Below are positions 1-8,394 of a DNA stretch of 64,000 nt, in pieces. How positions within the stretch are numbered: position 1 is the stretch's first letter; every line of letters starts with the position of its first letter. A program made the position numbers and the translations under genes. The notes under the pieces are model-generated. The model saw only the letters and a list, made by a program, of their open reading frames with translations, searched no databases and was not told the DNA's origin. The DNA comes from Candidatus Lindowbacteria bacterium RIFCSPLOWO2_12_FULL_62_27. GTDB taxonomy: Bacteria; Lindowbacteria; 2-12-FULL-62-27. Location of the stretch: NCBI GenBank assembly GCA_001784175.1, contig MFPR01000020.1:215248-279247 (forward strand), in the 5' to 3' direction.

Positions 1-496
1 TGAATTTGACCTGCAGAGCCCGAATTGCCTTCGCTATCTCTACAGCATTCAGGTCCTCGCGTTCAATATTCTCAATTATAGCAGCTTCCAGCATTGATTT
101 ATCATCATAATTTTTTATAATGACAGGGATTGAGTCTATATTTGCCATTTTACAGGCCTGCCATCGTCTTTCACCAGATACAATCTCGTATCTGCCTGCA
201 TTTCTCCTAACAATAATAGGCTGAATGAGACCGTTTTTACGTATTGTTTCTGATAGCTCCTTAAGCTTATCCTCATTAAATCTTATTCTTGGCTGATATG
301 GATTCGGTGTTAGAGAGTCTGTCGGCTGATATGTCAGATACTCACCGACTTTATTTCCATTATTAGTTATTTCAGTTGCTAATTGACTCACTAACGATGT
401 CTGTAATGATTCCTCTATCGGCGTTATCTGCTCCCGCTGTGGATTCTCCATTGGAATTAACGCTGACAGGCCCCGGCCCAATACTGCTTTCTTCAT
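1..496 (-). CDS. parB: Chromosome partitioning protein ParB, N-terminal part (runs off the window)
   Basis: ParB binds parS sites and, as a CTP-dependent clamp, loads the partition complex that ParA moves. The visible 165 codons begin MKKAVLGRGLSALIP, the typical ParB N-terminus, followed by LTPNPYQPR, a GLIQPIIVRR strand and the CTP-binding motif SGERRW. IENIEREDLNAVE marks the start of the central helical DNA-binding region. The start ATG at 496 has a strong Shine-Dalgarno AAGGGGGG just upstream. The C-terminal HTH and dimer domains lie beyond base 1. The gene is AT-rich compared with the rest of the window. It begins inside the 3' end of parA, overlapping out of frame by 125 bases. Confidence 0.93.
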   Translation of the reverse strand, partial: MKKAVLGRGLSALIPMENPQREQITPIEESLQTSLVSQLATEITNNGNKVGEYLTYQPTDSLTPNPYQPRIRFNEDKLKELSETIRKNGLIQPIIVRRNAGRYEIVSGERRWQACKMANIDSIPVIIKNYDDKSMLEAAIIENIEREDLNAVEIAKAIRALQVKF

Positions 497-1346
497 AGTC
501 CCCCCTTATTGTTACATTTTCTATGTCAGCTTTTTCAATTGTGGCTGACGTTTCTTCATTGTTGATCTCTATTCCATATAATAGTTCCCTTGCCAGATCC
601 TTGATCGCATGGGCGCCCTTTGACTCCGGCGCATATTGCTGAATCGGCTTTCCGAATGACGGCGCCTCTGCAAGGCGAATGTTTCTTGGAATAATTGTTT
701 CGAGTACTTTTCCATTGAAGTGGCTCTTGATCTCCGACACAACAGCCTCCGTGAGTCTCATCCGGAAATCCACCATGCTGAGGACAACGCCAAGAATCTC
801 GAGGCTGGGATTCGCAAAATTTTTGATCGATTCATAAACCTTGATGAGCTGTGTGATCCCTTCCAGCGCGAAGAACTCGCATTGCATCGGAATAAGGATC
901 TGGTCGGCCGCGACAAAGGCGTTCACGGTCAGAAGTCCCAGGGAAGGCGGCGTGTCCATGAGAATGAAATCGTACTGGTCCCGCACAGGATCGATCGCCT
1001 TCTTGAGAAGGAACTCCCTGAAATCCATTCCGGCGATCTCGATGGCGGCGCCGGCCAGATTCATGTTCGCGGGGAGAACGGACAGGTTCTCATAGGAAGT
1101 CGTGGCCCGGGCCTGGTCCAACGGCAATGCCCGGATCAAAACATCATAGGCCGTCCTCTCCGCATTCTTGGCAACCCCCAGTCCGCTCGTCGAGTTCCCC
1201 TGGGGATCCAGATCGATCAGGAGAACTTTCTTGCCTTCCTCCGCCAGTGATACCGAGAGATTGATCGACAAGGTTGTCTTGCCTACTCCGCCTTTTTGAT
1301 TCGCTACCGCAATGACCTTCTTCACATCCAGTTTTCTTCTGTCCAT
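372..1346 (-). CDS. parA: Chromosome partitioning ATPase ParA (Soj)
   Basis: Deviant Walker-A ATPase that dimerises on DNA with ATP and is cycled by ParB during chromosome segregation. KGGVGKTT sits near residues 18-25, followed by DLDPQGNST, the MDTPPSLG Walker-B region and PRNIRLAEAPSFGKP near the end of the fold. The start at 1346 has Shine-Dalgarno AAAGGGGGGAGAAG. At 324 residues it is about 60 longer than the usual 255-270: the fold ends near ARELLYGIE, and the tail (rich in E, S, N) overlaps the parB start in another frame. Codon composition shifts from GC-balanced at the 5' end to AT-rich at the 3' end. Confidence 0.95.
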   Translation of the reverse strand: MDRRKLDVKKVIAVANQKGGVGKTTLSINLSVSLAEEGKKVLLIDLDPQGNSTSGLGVAKNAERTAYDVLIRALPLDQARATTSYENLSVLPANMNLAGAAIEIAGMDFREFLLKKAIDPVRDQYDFILMDTPPSLGLLTVNAFVAADQILIPMQCEFFALEGITQLIKVYESIKNFANPSLEILGVVLSMVDFRMRLTEAVVSEIKSHFNGKVLETIIPRNIRLAEAPSFGKPIQQYAPESKGAHAIKDLARELLYGIEINNEETSATIEKADIENVTIRGDYEESSIGPGPVSVNSNGESTAGADNADRGIITDIVSESISN

Positions 1347-1425
1347 ACTTCTCCCCCCTTTCCCTTACTTACATACCTCATCGACATCCGCAGCGGTGAC
1401 CTTGAATGCTCGTAACTGTTCAGGT

Positions 1426-1550
1426 GTTCCCCCTCTCCAGCCTCTGGCGGGAGAGGGTTGGGGTGAGGGTGGCAGGCTGCGGTCGTCGCTGTCTGTACCC
1501 CCCTCACCTCAATCCTCTCTCGCCCCTCGCGGGGGGAGAGGAGGTGAATA
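1426..1550. repeat. Dispersed palindromic (REP-like) repeat pair
   Basis: Two related C/G-rich palindromic segments sit tail to tail between parA and rsmG: one around 1426-1470 (CCCTCTCC...GGAGAGGG type) and one around 1499-1549. The same style of sequence recurs downstream of rho at 17152-17198. The short ORFs seen here are repeat translations rather than genes. Such repeats are common extragenic elements of unknown function; a transcription-termination role is possible. Confidence 0.6.
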
Positions 1551-1558
1551 GTTACGAA

Positions 1559-1574
1559 TGTTCCACGTGGAACA
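1559..1574. promoter_or_regulatory. parS site 1 (perfect palindrome)
   Basis: TGTTCCACGTGGAACA is a perfect 16-bp palindrome that matches the conserved ParB-binding consensus TGTTnCACGTGnAACA. It lies 213 bp upstream of the parA start, just beyond the 3' end of rsmG, which is the expected neighbourhood for parS. Confidence 0.9.
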
Positions 1575-1576
1575 CG

Positions 1577-2245
1577 TCAGTTCAATTTCAAATGGAAGAC
1601 GAACAGTGGATCCCTTCTGTCTTCGTATCCAGGGATGGGAATGCTGTCGATCAGGTCACACCCTTGGCCTGCAAGATCATTCTTCGAACCAAAATAAATA
1701 ATGTCCGTTCCACGTGGAAACTTTTTCATTAATAGGCCATAAATATTCACAAGTTTTATACCCCTTATCAACAATTCCTCAACACAATCCAGGTCTTTAG
1801 TGCTGATATCCTCCAATCCACATGGTATTATTTTTACATTTTTTATGCTTAATTTATTGACTACCTCATGTAAAAATGCAATTTTTTTATTATTTCTCTC
1901 ACATAGTACTATTGATATACTATTTCTGACTAGTTTAATGGTTATACCGCAGATACCAGCACCTGAACCAACATCTAATAAGCACTTTTTATCTATTAAT
2001 TGTGTTGCAATAATTGATGGCACAAGAAGTTTATTATATATATCTGAATAATCAAGCTTACCTACAATGTTTATCTTAGATTTATACTCATTAATAATGT
2101 CTATATATCTTCCAAGTATTTCTATTATTTTCTTGTCCACGACGTAACCGGGCGATGTAAAGGGGTTAACCCCCCTCTTTCCCTCCTTTAAAGGGGGGGA
2201 TAAGGGGGGGTCCAACTTCTGTTCACCAGTGGAATTGCTCTTCAT
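1577..2245 (-). CDS. rsmG: 16S rRNA (guanine-N7) methyltransferase RsmG (GidB)
   Basis: SAM-dependent methyltransferase that modifies G527 of 16S rRNA; classically next to parAB. The SAM-binding motif is LLDVGSGAGICGI, followed by IVLCERNNKKIAFLHEV, typical of GidB. The gene is very AT-rich and divergent. The first ~34 residues (containing PPLSPPLKEGKRGV) are encoded by a dispersed palindromic repeat, and conserved sequence starts only at about KKIIEILGRY. Translation may therefore begin downstream, for example at a GTG at 2140; neither start has a clear Shine-Dalgarno. A second parS-like site lies within its 3' coding region. Confidence 0.85.
   Translation of the reverse strand: MKSNSTGEQKLDPPLSPPLKEGKRGVNPFTSPGYVVDKKIIEILGRYIDIINEYKSKINIVGKLDYSDIYNKLLVPSIIATQLIDKKCLLDVGSGAGICGITIKLVRNSISIVLCERNNKKIAFLHEVVNKLSIKNVKIIPCGLEDISTKDLDCVEELLIRGIKLVNIYGLLMKKFPRGTDIIYFGSKNDLAGQGCDLIDSIPIPGYEDRRDPLFVFHLKLN
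1706..1721. promoter_or_regulatory. parS site 2 (imperfect), inside rsmG
   Basis: CGTTCCACGTGGAAAC matches the parS core with one asymmetric position and lies 147 bp from parS site 1, within the rsmG coding sequence. Paired parS sites of this kind near parAB are typical of chromosomal partition loci. Confidence 0.75.
2163..2212. repeat. Dispersed palindromic repeat in the rsmG 5' region
   Basis: A C-run/TTTAAA/G-run palindrome (centre CCTCCTTTAAAGGGGG) whose minus-strand translation PPLSPPLKEGKRG is a familiar signature of a widely dispersed bacterial repeat. It is read through in frame at the annotated N-terminus of rsmG, or lies just upstream if translation starts at 2140. Confidence 0.65.
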
Positions 2246-2263
2246 ATCGTGCTAAGATATCAT
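2235..2263 (+). promoter_or_regulatory. Promoter of the methyltransferase gene (leaderless type)
   Basis: TTGCTC (2235-2240), 17-base spacer, TATCAT (2258-2263). Only six bases separate the -10 hexamer from ATG 2270, with no Shine-Dalgarno, so transcription should start at or next to the start codon. Confidence 0.5.
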
Positions 2264-2269
2264 AATGCG

Positions 2270-2967
2270 ATGAAGAATCAAGATGAGAACAGATTCGTTA
2301 CAAGCTACAGTAAATATTCGGAGGATGCGATCAGAAATTGGGTTAAATGCCGTAGAGATAAACGCATTTCTAGATTTTTTGCTGTATTATTAAGGCAGTA
2401 TTGTTGTCCTATTTTTCAGAAAAATGGATTATACTATGTCCTGGATGCAGGTTGTGGACTTGGACATGATGCTCAGGAATTTTCAAAGGCCGGTTTTAAT
2501 GTCGTTGGTGTTGATGCCGTGAAAGAATTTATTCTATATGGAAGAAAAATGGATTCCCGATTTCGCGGGAATAACGGGAAGAAAGCAGCACCCCAAGGAA
2601 GGGTGAAATTCATTTGTGGAGATTATGCTTGCTCTGATTTAATCACTCCTCTTATTCGCCGCCGATTATTCGATCTCATCTGGGCCAATGCCAGCTTGAT
2701 ACATTATCCCAAGAAACGATTGACGCCCGTGCTGAATCGGATGGCGTCGTTCGTCCGTCCGGCAGGGCTTTTTGCAGGGACATTTTTTCACGGCAAGGGC
2801 GAGGGCGTCTATCATGGATCGTTCGTGCCTGGACGCTTCTTTGCACGATACTTGAAGGACGAACTCCAGTCTCATGTTGAAAACGCCGGCTGGCGCATCC
2901 GATGGATCCATACGGTTGCCAATGAAGAACGGCGCGGCCGCTGGATTCAGGTGATTGCTGAGAAACG

Positions 2968-2971
<4 letters not shown>
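2270..2971 (+). CDS. Class I SAM-dependent methyltransferase, substrate unknown
   Basis: Motif I LDAGCGLGHDAQEF (about residue 60) and the post-I acidic residue VVGVDAV identify a Rossmann-fold methyltransferase; FDLIWANASLIHY resembles motif IV of the methyltransferase-11/25 type. The product is about 233 residues from ATG 2270; a GTG at 2249 would add seven. The start is supported by a leaderless promoter. An in-frame palindromic repeat encodes KMDSRFRGNNGKK in mid-protein, probably a surface loop. Base composition switches within the gene, from very AT-rich before about 2650 to GC-rich after. It is divergent from rsmG and convergent with typA. No substrate can be inferred. Confidence 0.8.
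2549..2580. repeat. Palindromic repeat inserted in frame in a methyltransferase gene
   Basis: Hairpin-forming TTCCCGATTTCGCGGGAA (2554-2571) with flanks that translate to MDSRFRGN, the well-known peptide signature of a dispersed bacterial palindromic element. It is carried in frame and leaves the ORF open. Confidence 0.65.
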
Positions 2972-4797
<1,826 letters not shown>

Positions 4798-4858
4798 GGG
4801 AGTTCGTAGTACCGAGCGCCGACTTCCGAGCAGAATCGGGGGAACCCAGTACCGGCCT

Positions 4859-5755
4859 TTATCGTCTCCGTTTCTTGCGGTACCGGCCAAGACCCAGATA
4901 TCGGCCGATGTTTGCGTTCGGATCGAGGGTCGGTTTGAACCAGCCGCCCGGACTGGTCAGGACCGTCTGGACGCCGGGCCCGTGGCCGGCGAGGGAGGAA
5001 TCGCCGTGGATGACGACGGCGATGGTCACGGCGCCCTTTTTGTAGGACCAGCCGTAGGCCGACTTGTGGTCCTGGATGGCGACGACGTCGCCGAGCCGGA
5101 GTCGGTCCAGGCGGTGTTGTTTCACGACCTCCGGGTCGCTGGTCTGGATGTCGTAGTCGCCCTTGTAGGAATCGTTGTGGCCGAGTCCTGAGCCCATGAG
5201 CGCCCCGGGCACGACGGCGGCAACCGGAATTTGGATATATTTTCCCGTCTCCCGCATCCGAAGCTTTTTGACGAGCCCGGGATCGATCCCGTGGAGGGTG
5301 ATGTCGGGATGGTCGACGAGCCTGAGCCCCTGCCCGACGGCGCGGATCATGAGCTTGTCGTCGAGCGTCATCTTGTCGACGGCTTCGGGCGGGAAATCGA
5401 CGATGACGTGTTCGACGCCGCCGTGATGCCCGGTCACGACGCCCTTTTTGCTTTTGGCGGCGCCTGAAATCAGCGTGACGGTGTTGCCGATGCAGGCGTA
5501 GGCGTTGAAGGCGCGGTTGGGATTTTCCGACAGCTTGTCGGACGAGGCGGTGGTCGACACGCAAGGCTCGATGTGGTCCGCGGCCCAGCCGTACACGCTG
5601 TCCCCGACGAGGACGTTGTAGGTGATCCCGCCCACGGACGGCAGAATTTTCACCTCGCCCTCGTGCGTGATCTCCCACCCAAAACAGCGCGGAAAGATCA
5701 CGGACCCCTGCACGGCCATCTCGATCAACTGCGATTCGTTCATCTTGAGCGTCAT
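4859..5755 (-). CDS. DUF4438-like conserved protein
   Basis: A soluble 298-residue protein without signal peptide or membrane segment. From memory it resembles the DUF4438 family (TM1086-like), whose function is not established: Gly- and His-rich motifs such as GVVTGHHGGVEHVIVDFP, GLGHNDSYKGDYDIQ and AIQDHKSAYGWSYKKGAV recur. Start ATG 5755 is chosen because a promoter lies ten bases upstream; TTG 5764 and ATG 5743 are alternatives. The tail is basic (RYRKKRRR). It is transcribed toward typA and separated from it by about 60 bases. Family assignment is moderately sure; function is unknown. Confidence 0.7.
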   Translation of the reverse strand: MTLKMNESQLIEMAVQGSVIFPRCFGWEITHEGEVKILPSVGGITYNVLVGDSVYGWAADHIEPCVSTTASSDKLSENPNRAFNAYACIGNTVTLISGAAKSKKGVVTGHHGGVEHVIVDFPPEAVDKMTLDDKLMIRAVGQGLRLVDHPDITLHGIDPGLVKKLRMRETGKYIQIPVAAVVPGALMGSGLGHNDSYKGDYDIQTSDPEVVKQHRLDRLRLGDVVAIQDHKSAYGWSYKKGAVTIAVVIHGDSSLAGHGPGVQTVLTSPGGWFKPTLDPNANIGRYLGLGRYRKKRRR

Positions 5756-5765
5756 AAGCGCCAAG

Positions 5766-5794
5766 CTTCTATCATCGGCCGGCAGGCGTTGTAA
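5766..5794 (-). promoter_or_regulatory. Promoter of the DUF4438-like gene (leaderless type)
   Basis: On the minus strand TTACAA (5789-5794), 17-base spacer, TAGAAG (5766-5771). The -10 ends ten bases before ATG 5755, and there is no Shine-Dalgarno. Confidence 0.45.
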
Positions 5795-5815
5795 ACGGGC
5801 GATGGAAAGAATCCG

Positions 5816-7045
5816 CTATTTGACTTTGAAAACGTAATCGTACTCGTAGGCGACCGTCGTGCCCGGTGGTCTGGCGCAGGAGCGGGAACCGGCTTGGCCG
5901 CATTCGTCCTTCCAGAGGAGGGTGTCCTTCAATTTGAGTTCAAAGCCGAACGTCCAGCCGCCGGCGGAGTTTGTCAGGGCGAACCGGATGTGGTTATCGC
6001 CCTTGACGAGGTAATCGTTGATGGGGATCCAGCCGGTTTCTTCCTGGTATCCGGCTTCGACGATGTCCGTCCCGTTGACTGTGATGGTGGCGAAGTCGTC
6101 GACGTTATACGCCCGTACGTAGAGAGGGTCGGTCATCACCCGTTCAGGGGCTTTGCCGTCAGGATGGATGAGGACCTGTGCCGTAACCGGGAAATGGTCC
6201 GACGGATAGCGGCCGTTCTGCGAATCGGCGATCACCGTGTGGGAGAGGACGTCGATGGCGCCGGTCACGAAGATGAAATCGATGGCGCGTTTTGGGGCGG
6301 CAGTTTTCTTGAAGCCGTTGAATGTTCCGGGCGGGCCCGTGGGCGGCATTTTGGAAATGTCGCGGGCGTCCTTGAGGAGCGGCCGCGCGCCGCCGGCGGT
6401 TGTCAGGGTCTGATACGGTTTGGATTCGCGGCCACAGTTGAAATCGCCGAGGAGGATCGCCGGCGCCGACCCGGAGATTTCCCTGATTTTGCGGATCACC
6501 AGCGCCGCACTGCGCTCCCGGGCGGTCTTGCCCCGGTTGTCGAAATGGGTATTGAAAAAAAACCAGGTACGGGCGGTGGATCGTTCACGCACCTGCGCCC
6601 AGCGGACCAGCCGGGGTTCCTGCCCGTCCCAGCCGCGGCTTTTGCGGTCAGGCGTTTTCGACAGCCAGAACGTGCCGCCGCGAACCAATTCGAAACGCGC
6701 GCTCTGATAGACGATGGCGTTTTTCACCCCATAGAATGTCCAGTCCGGCAGGCGTTTCTTCAAGTCGTCGATCTGCCGTTTGTCGGGTTCCTGGAGGCCC
6801 GCCACATCGACCGAGTATTTCTTGAAGATGTCCGCCGCCATTTTTTTTCGATGAGGCCATGCGTTCCTGCCGTCTCTGGGGGTGTTGTAGCGGACGTTGA
6901 AACTCAAGACGCGGACCGCGGCGGCGCTCCGGTCGGCGGCGGCCGCGGGCCCGCCTGCGCAGATGGAGCACGCGATGGCGATCAGCGCCCAAAGGGCGAA
7001 CGCCTCCGGGCGCATGTCAGCGCCGGACGGGTGTTTTCTTTGCAT
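5816..7045 (-). CDS. Secreted endonuclease/exonuclease/phosphatase (EEP) family protein
   Basis: A signal peptide (hydrophobic ALWALIAIACSICAGG, then AAA) is followed by an EEP phosphohydrolase domain with VLSFNVRYNTPRDG, the metal-binding Glu in VAGLQEPDKRQ, NTHFDNRG, LLGDFNCG and the catalytic SDHFPV. A C-terminal segment of about 110 residues (YVRAYNVDDFATITVNG... to the end) looks like a beta-sandwich accessory domain. The start at 7045 is set by GGAGG seven bases upstream; 51 upstream codons of the open frame are dropped. It probably acts on a phosphodiester (sugar-phosphate, lipid or nucleic acid) in the periplasm or outside the cell; the substrate is unknown. Confidence 0.85.
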   Translation of the reverse strand: MQRKHPSGADMRPEAFALWALIAIACSICAGGPAAAADRSAAAVRVLSFNVRYNTPRDGRNAWPHRKKMAADIFKKYSVDVAGLQEPDKRQIDDLKKRLPDWTFYGVKNAIVYQSARFELVRGGTFWLSKTPDRKSRGWDGQEPRLVRWAQVRERSTARTWFFFNTHFDNRGKTARERSAALVIRKIREISGSAPAILLGDFNCGRESKPYQTLTTAGGARPLLKDARDISKMPPTGPPGTFNGFKKTAAPKRAIDFIFVTGAIDVLSHTVIADSQNGRYPSDHFPVTAQVLIHPDGKAPERVMTDPLYVRAYNVDDFATITVNGTDIVEAGYQEETGWIPINDYLVKGDNHIRFALTNSAGGWTFGFELKLKDTLLWKDECGQAGSRSCARPPGTTVAYEYDYVFKVK

Positions 7046-7163
7046 CCGCGAACCTCCGCCGTTGGTTTCCCAGAGACTGTCATCTCCTACCTTATCGCAG
7101 TCGACCCTTAAAGGTCGGCTGCGGGATTTTCTACGGAGGTTTCGAACTTCATATCCTCGGCTA

Positions 7164-7454
7164 TTGAATAAGTCAATTAAGTCAATACCCGACCCCATTC
7201 GCCGACCGCCTCACCTTGAGGTCATCGGTGAAGCGACCGTCGAGAAGAGCGAACGCTCCGACAACTTGCCGGAAAAAATACTCGCCTTCGTCGCGCGGTC
7301 GGAAAATCCGCCGGCCCGGGAGACGATTCGGACCGCGCTATCAGTCCGCAATCAGACCCTCACCGCGACGTTGCAATATCTTCAGAAGCAGGGCCGACTC
7401 ATCCGCCATCAAGGCCGCTGGGCCATGCCGCTGATCGAAGCATCGTCCACCTGA
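7164..7454 (+). pseudogene. Winged-helix DNA-binding fragment, possible gene remnant
   Basis: The frame 7164-7454 encodes LPEKILAFVARSENPPARETIRTALSVRNQTLTATLQYLQKQGRLIRHQGRW, which has the helix-turn-helix-wing pattern of small transcription regulators (RETIRTAL, NQTLTATLQYL, then a QGRW wing). There is no convincing start or Shine-Dalgarno, and the ORF upstream is a shadow of the neighbouring secreted-phosphatase gene. It could be the C-terminal remnant of a larger regulator or of a transposon-associated protein. The identification rests on pattern only. Confidence 0.35.
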
Positions 7455-7462
7455 CGGTTTTC

Positions 7463-7504
7463 CGTTCCGTTCCCGCTCCTTAAGGATGGGAAGGGAACGG
7501 AACG
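7463..7504. terminator. Stem-loop after the winged-helix fragment
   Basis: A 12-bp perfect stem, CGTTCCGTTCCC (7463-7474) with GGGAACGGAACG (7493-7504), around an 18-base loop, nine bases after the stop at 7454. There is no T-tract, so it could be a Rho-type terminator boundary or a repeat. Confidence 0.4.
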
Positions 7505-7577
7505 CGAAACAAGAAATGTCAGCCGGAGGATAGAGCTCTGCCGAGGGGCAACTCGATCGCCGCGCCGACGGGCTGTA

Positions 7578-7640
7578 CTGTGGTGAAGGCGGCGTCGTGT
7601 CGAAAAGGCACGGCGCCGCCGGATCCTTTCTTCACCACAG
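7578..7640. repeat. Long imperfect hairpin between the winged-helix fragment and parE
   Basis: CTGTGGTGAAG (7578-7588) pairs with CTTCACCACAG (7630-7640); inside it GGCGGCGTCGTG pairs with CACGGCGCCGCC (one wobble), leaving a nine-base bulge. It lies 70 bp past the parE stop and could terminate that operon. The rest of 7505-7709 holds no gene. Confidence 0.45.
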
Positions 7641-7709
7641 GCAGCCCCCAAACGCGACAACCCTCGGGGTCCGGGGCAGCGCCCCGGTTACCCATTCATC
7701 AACCGCGCC

Positions 7710-8012
7710 TTATTTCGCCCGTGCTTGCCAGTGCTTTGGATGACGACTCGCGTGGAAGACTGCGAAGACGAACACTGTGGCGCCTTCGAGGCGGTAAAAA
7801 ATACCGTATGGAAATCGACGGATCAGGGCACGCCGCAAGGTGTTGTGAACATGGGCATACAGGCGAGGATTGCGCTGGATGGAGGCCAAGGCCGCTTCCA
7901 CCGACAACAAAAATTCATCCCCGAGGCCTTCACGCTGTTCCTCATACCATTGGTAGGCCTCTTTGATATCCGACTCGGCTTCGGGTTTGACGATCAGCCG
8001 ACAGTTCTTTAT
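7710..8012 (-). CDS. parE: RelE/ParE family toxin, non-canonical ATA start
   Basis: Toxin of a type II toxin-antitoxin pair. The reading frame has the full ParE pattern: RLIVKPEAESDIKEAYQWYEE, then GLGDEFLLSVEAALASI, and the C-terminal RRALIRRFPYGIFYR...FHASRHPKHW. The first canonical in-frame start (TTG 7910) would cut off the first two helices. The conserved sequence extends up to an ATA at 8012 that overlaps the antitoxin stop as ATAA, giving exactly 100 residues, the family norm. I therefore infer either translation from AUA or a decayed ATG. It is translationally coupled to the antitoxin gene. Confidence 0.8.
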   Translation of the reverse strand: MKNCRLIVKPEAESDIKEAYQWYEEQREGLGDEFLLSVEAALASIQRNPRLYAHVHNTLRRALIRRFPYGIFYRLEGATVFVFAVFHASRHPKHWQARAK

Positions 8013-8230
8013 CGGCCTGATCGGACGCGCCTCTTGACCTCCGCCCAGGGCGACCCTGCTCGCGGGTTCCTACGATGCGCGTCCAATCGCCGATCCAGCT
8101 CGTTCTTCTGCGCTTCCGACAGCGGCACGGCTTCAGGGACACTGGCGACGCTATCCCAGATGTCTTCGACGAGCTGAATGCGCTCAGGCACACTTAACTT
8201 CACTACCTCAGCCGCTGAAATATTTTTCAC
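8009..8230 (-). CDS. Antitoxin of the addiction-module component family (PF09720-like)
   Basis: A 73-residue protein beginning KNISAAEVVKLSVPERIQLVEDIWDSVA and continuing PLSEAQKNELDRRLDAHRRNP...SPWAEVKRRV, the standard pattern of the putative addiction module component family that pairs with ParE/RelE toxins. It starts with GTG at 8230, nine bases after a -10 hexamer and without a Shine-Dalgarno. The stop TAA overlaps the toxin start. It should neutralise the toxin and probably autoregulate the promoter. Confidence 0.85.
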   Translation of the reverse strand: MKNISAAEVVKLSVPERIQLVEDIWDSVASVPEAVPLSEAQKNELDRRLDAHRRNPRAGSPWAEVKRRVRSGR

Positions 8231-8239
8231 GGTACATGA

Positions 8240-8268
8240 ACTCTATCCCGCAACAGCCCAGCCGTCAA
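8240..8268 (-). promoter_or_regulatory. Promoter of the first toxin-antitoxin operon (leaderless type)
   Basis: TTGACG (8263-8268), 17-base spacer, TAGAGT (8240-8245) on the minus strand; the antitoxin GTG follows nine bases after the -10. A 12-bp unit GGGTAGAGTCGC is tandemly repeated just upstream (8277-8300) and could be an operator. Confidence 0.5.
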
Positions 8269-8357
8269 GTTTCATTGGGTAGAGTCGCGGGTAGAGTCGC
8301 GAACCCAGCGAGATGGCGCCGATGATAACGCCAAGCACAGTTCTTTCCCCCCTGACC

Positions 8358-8386
8358 TTTACACTCTTGGGGTTCCCCTGTTACCT
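8358..8386 (+). promoter_or_regulatory. Promoter of nadE (leaderless type)
   Basis: TTTACA (8358-8363), 17-base spacer, TTACCT (8381-8386), then eight bases to ATG 8395. There is no Shine-Dalgarno. Confidence 0.4.
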
Positions 8387-8394
8387 CTAGCGGT

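Noticed and set aside
1312-1551. Short plus-strand ORFs between parA and rsmG
   Set aside because: Translations of palindromic repeats (LAGEGWGEGG type); no gene.
1765-1773. TTATCAACA, one mismatch from a DnaA box
   Set aside because: A single isolated copy in AT-rich rsmG coding sequence; no cluster, so no support for an origin here.
7580-7966. 128-codon plus-strand frame at the first toxin-antitoxin locus
   Set aside because: It is antisense to the ParE toxin and the hairpin region and has no motif.
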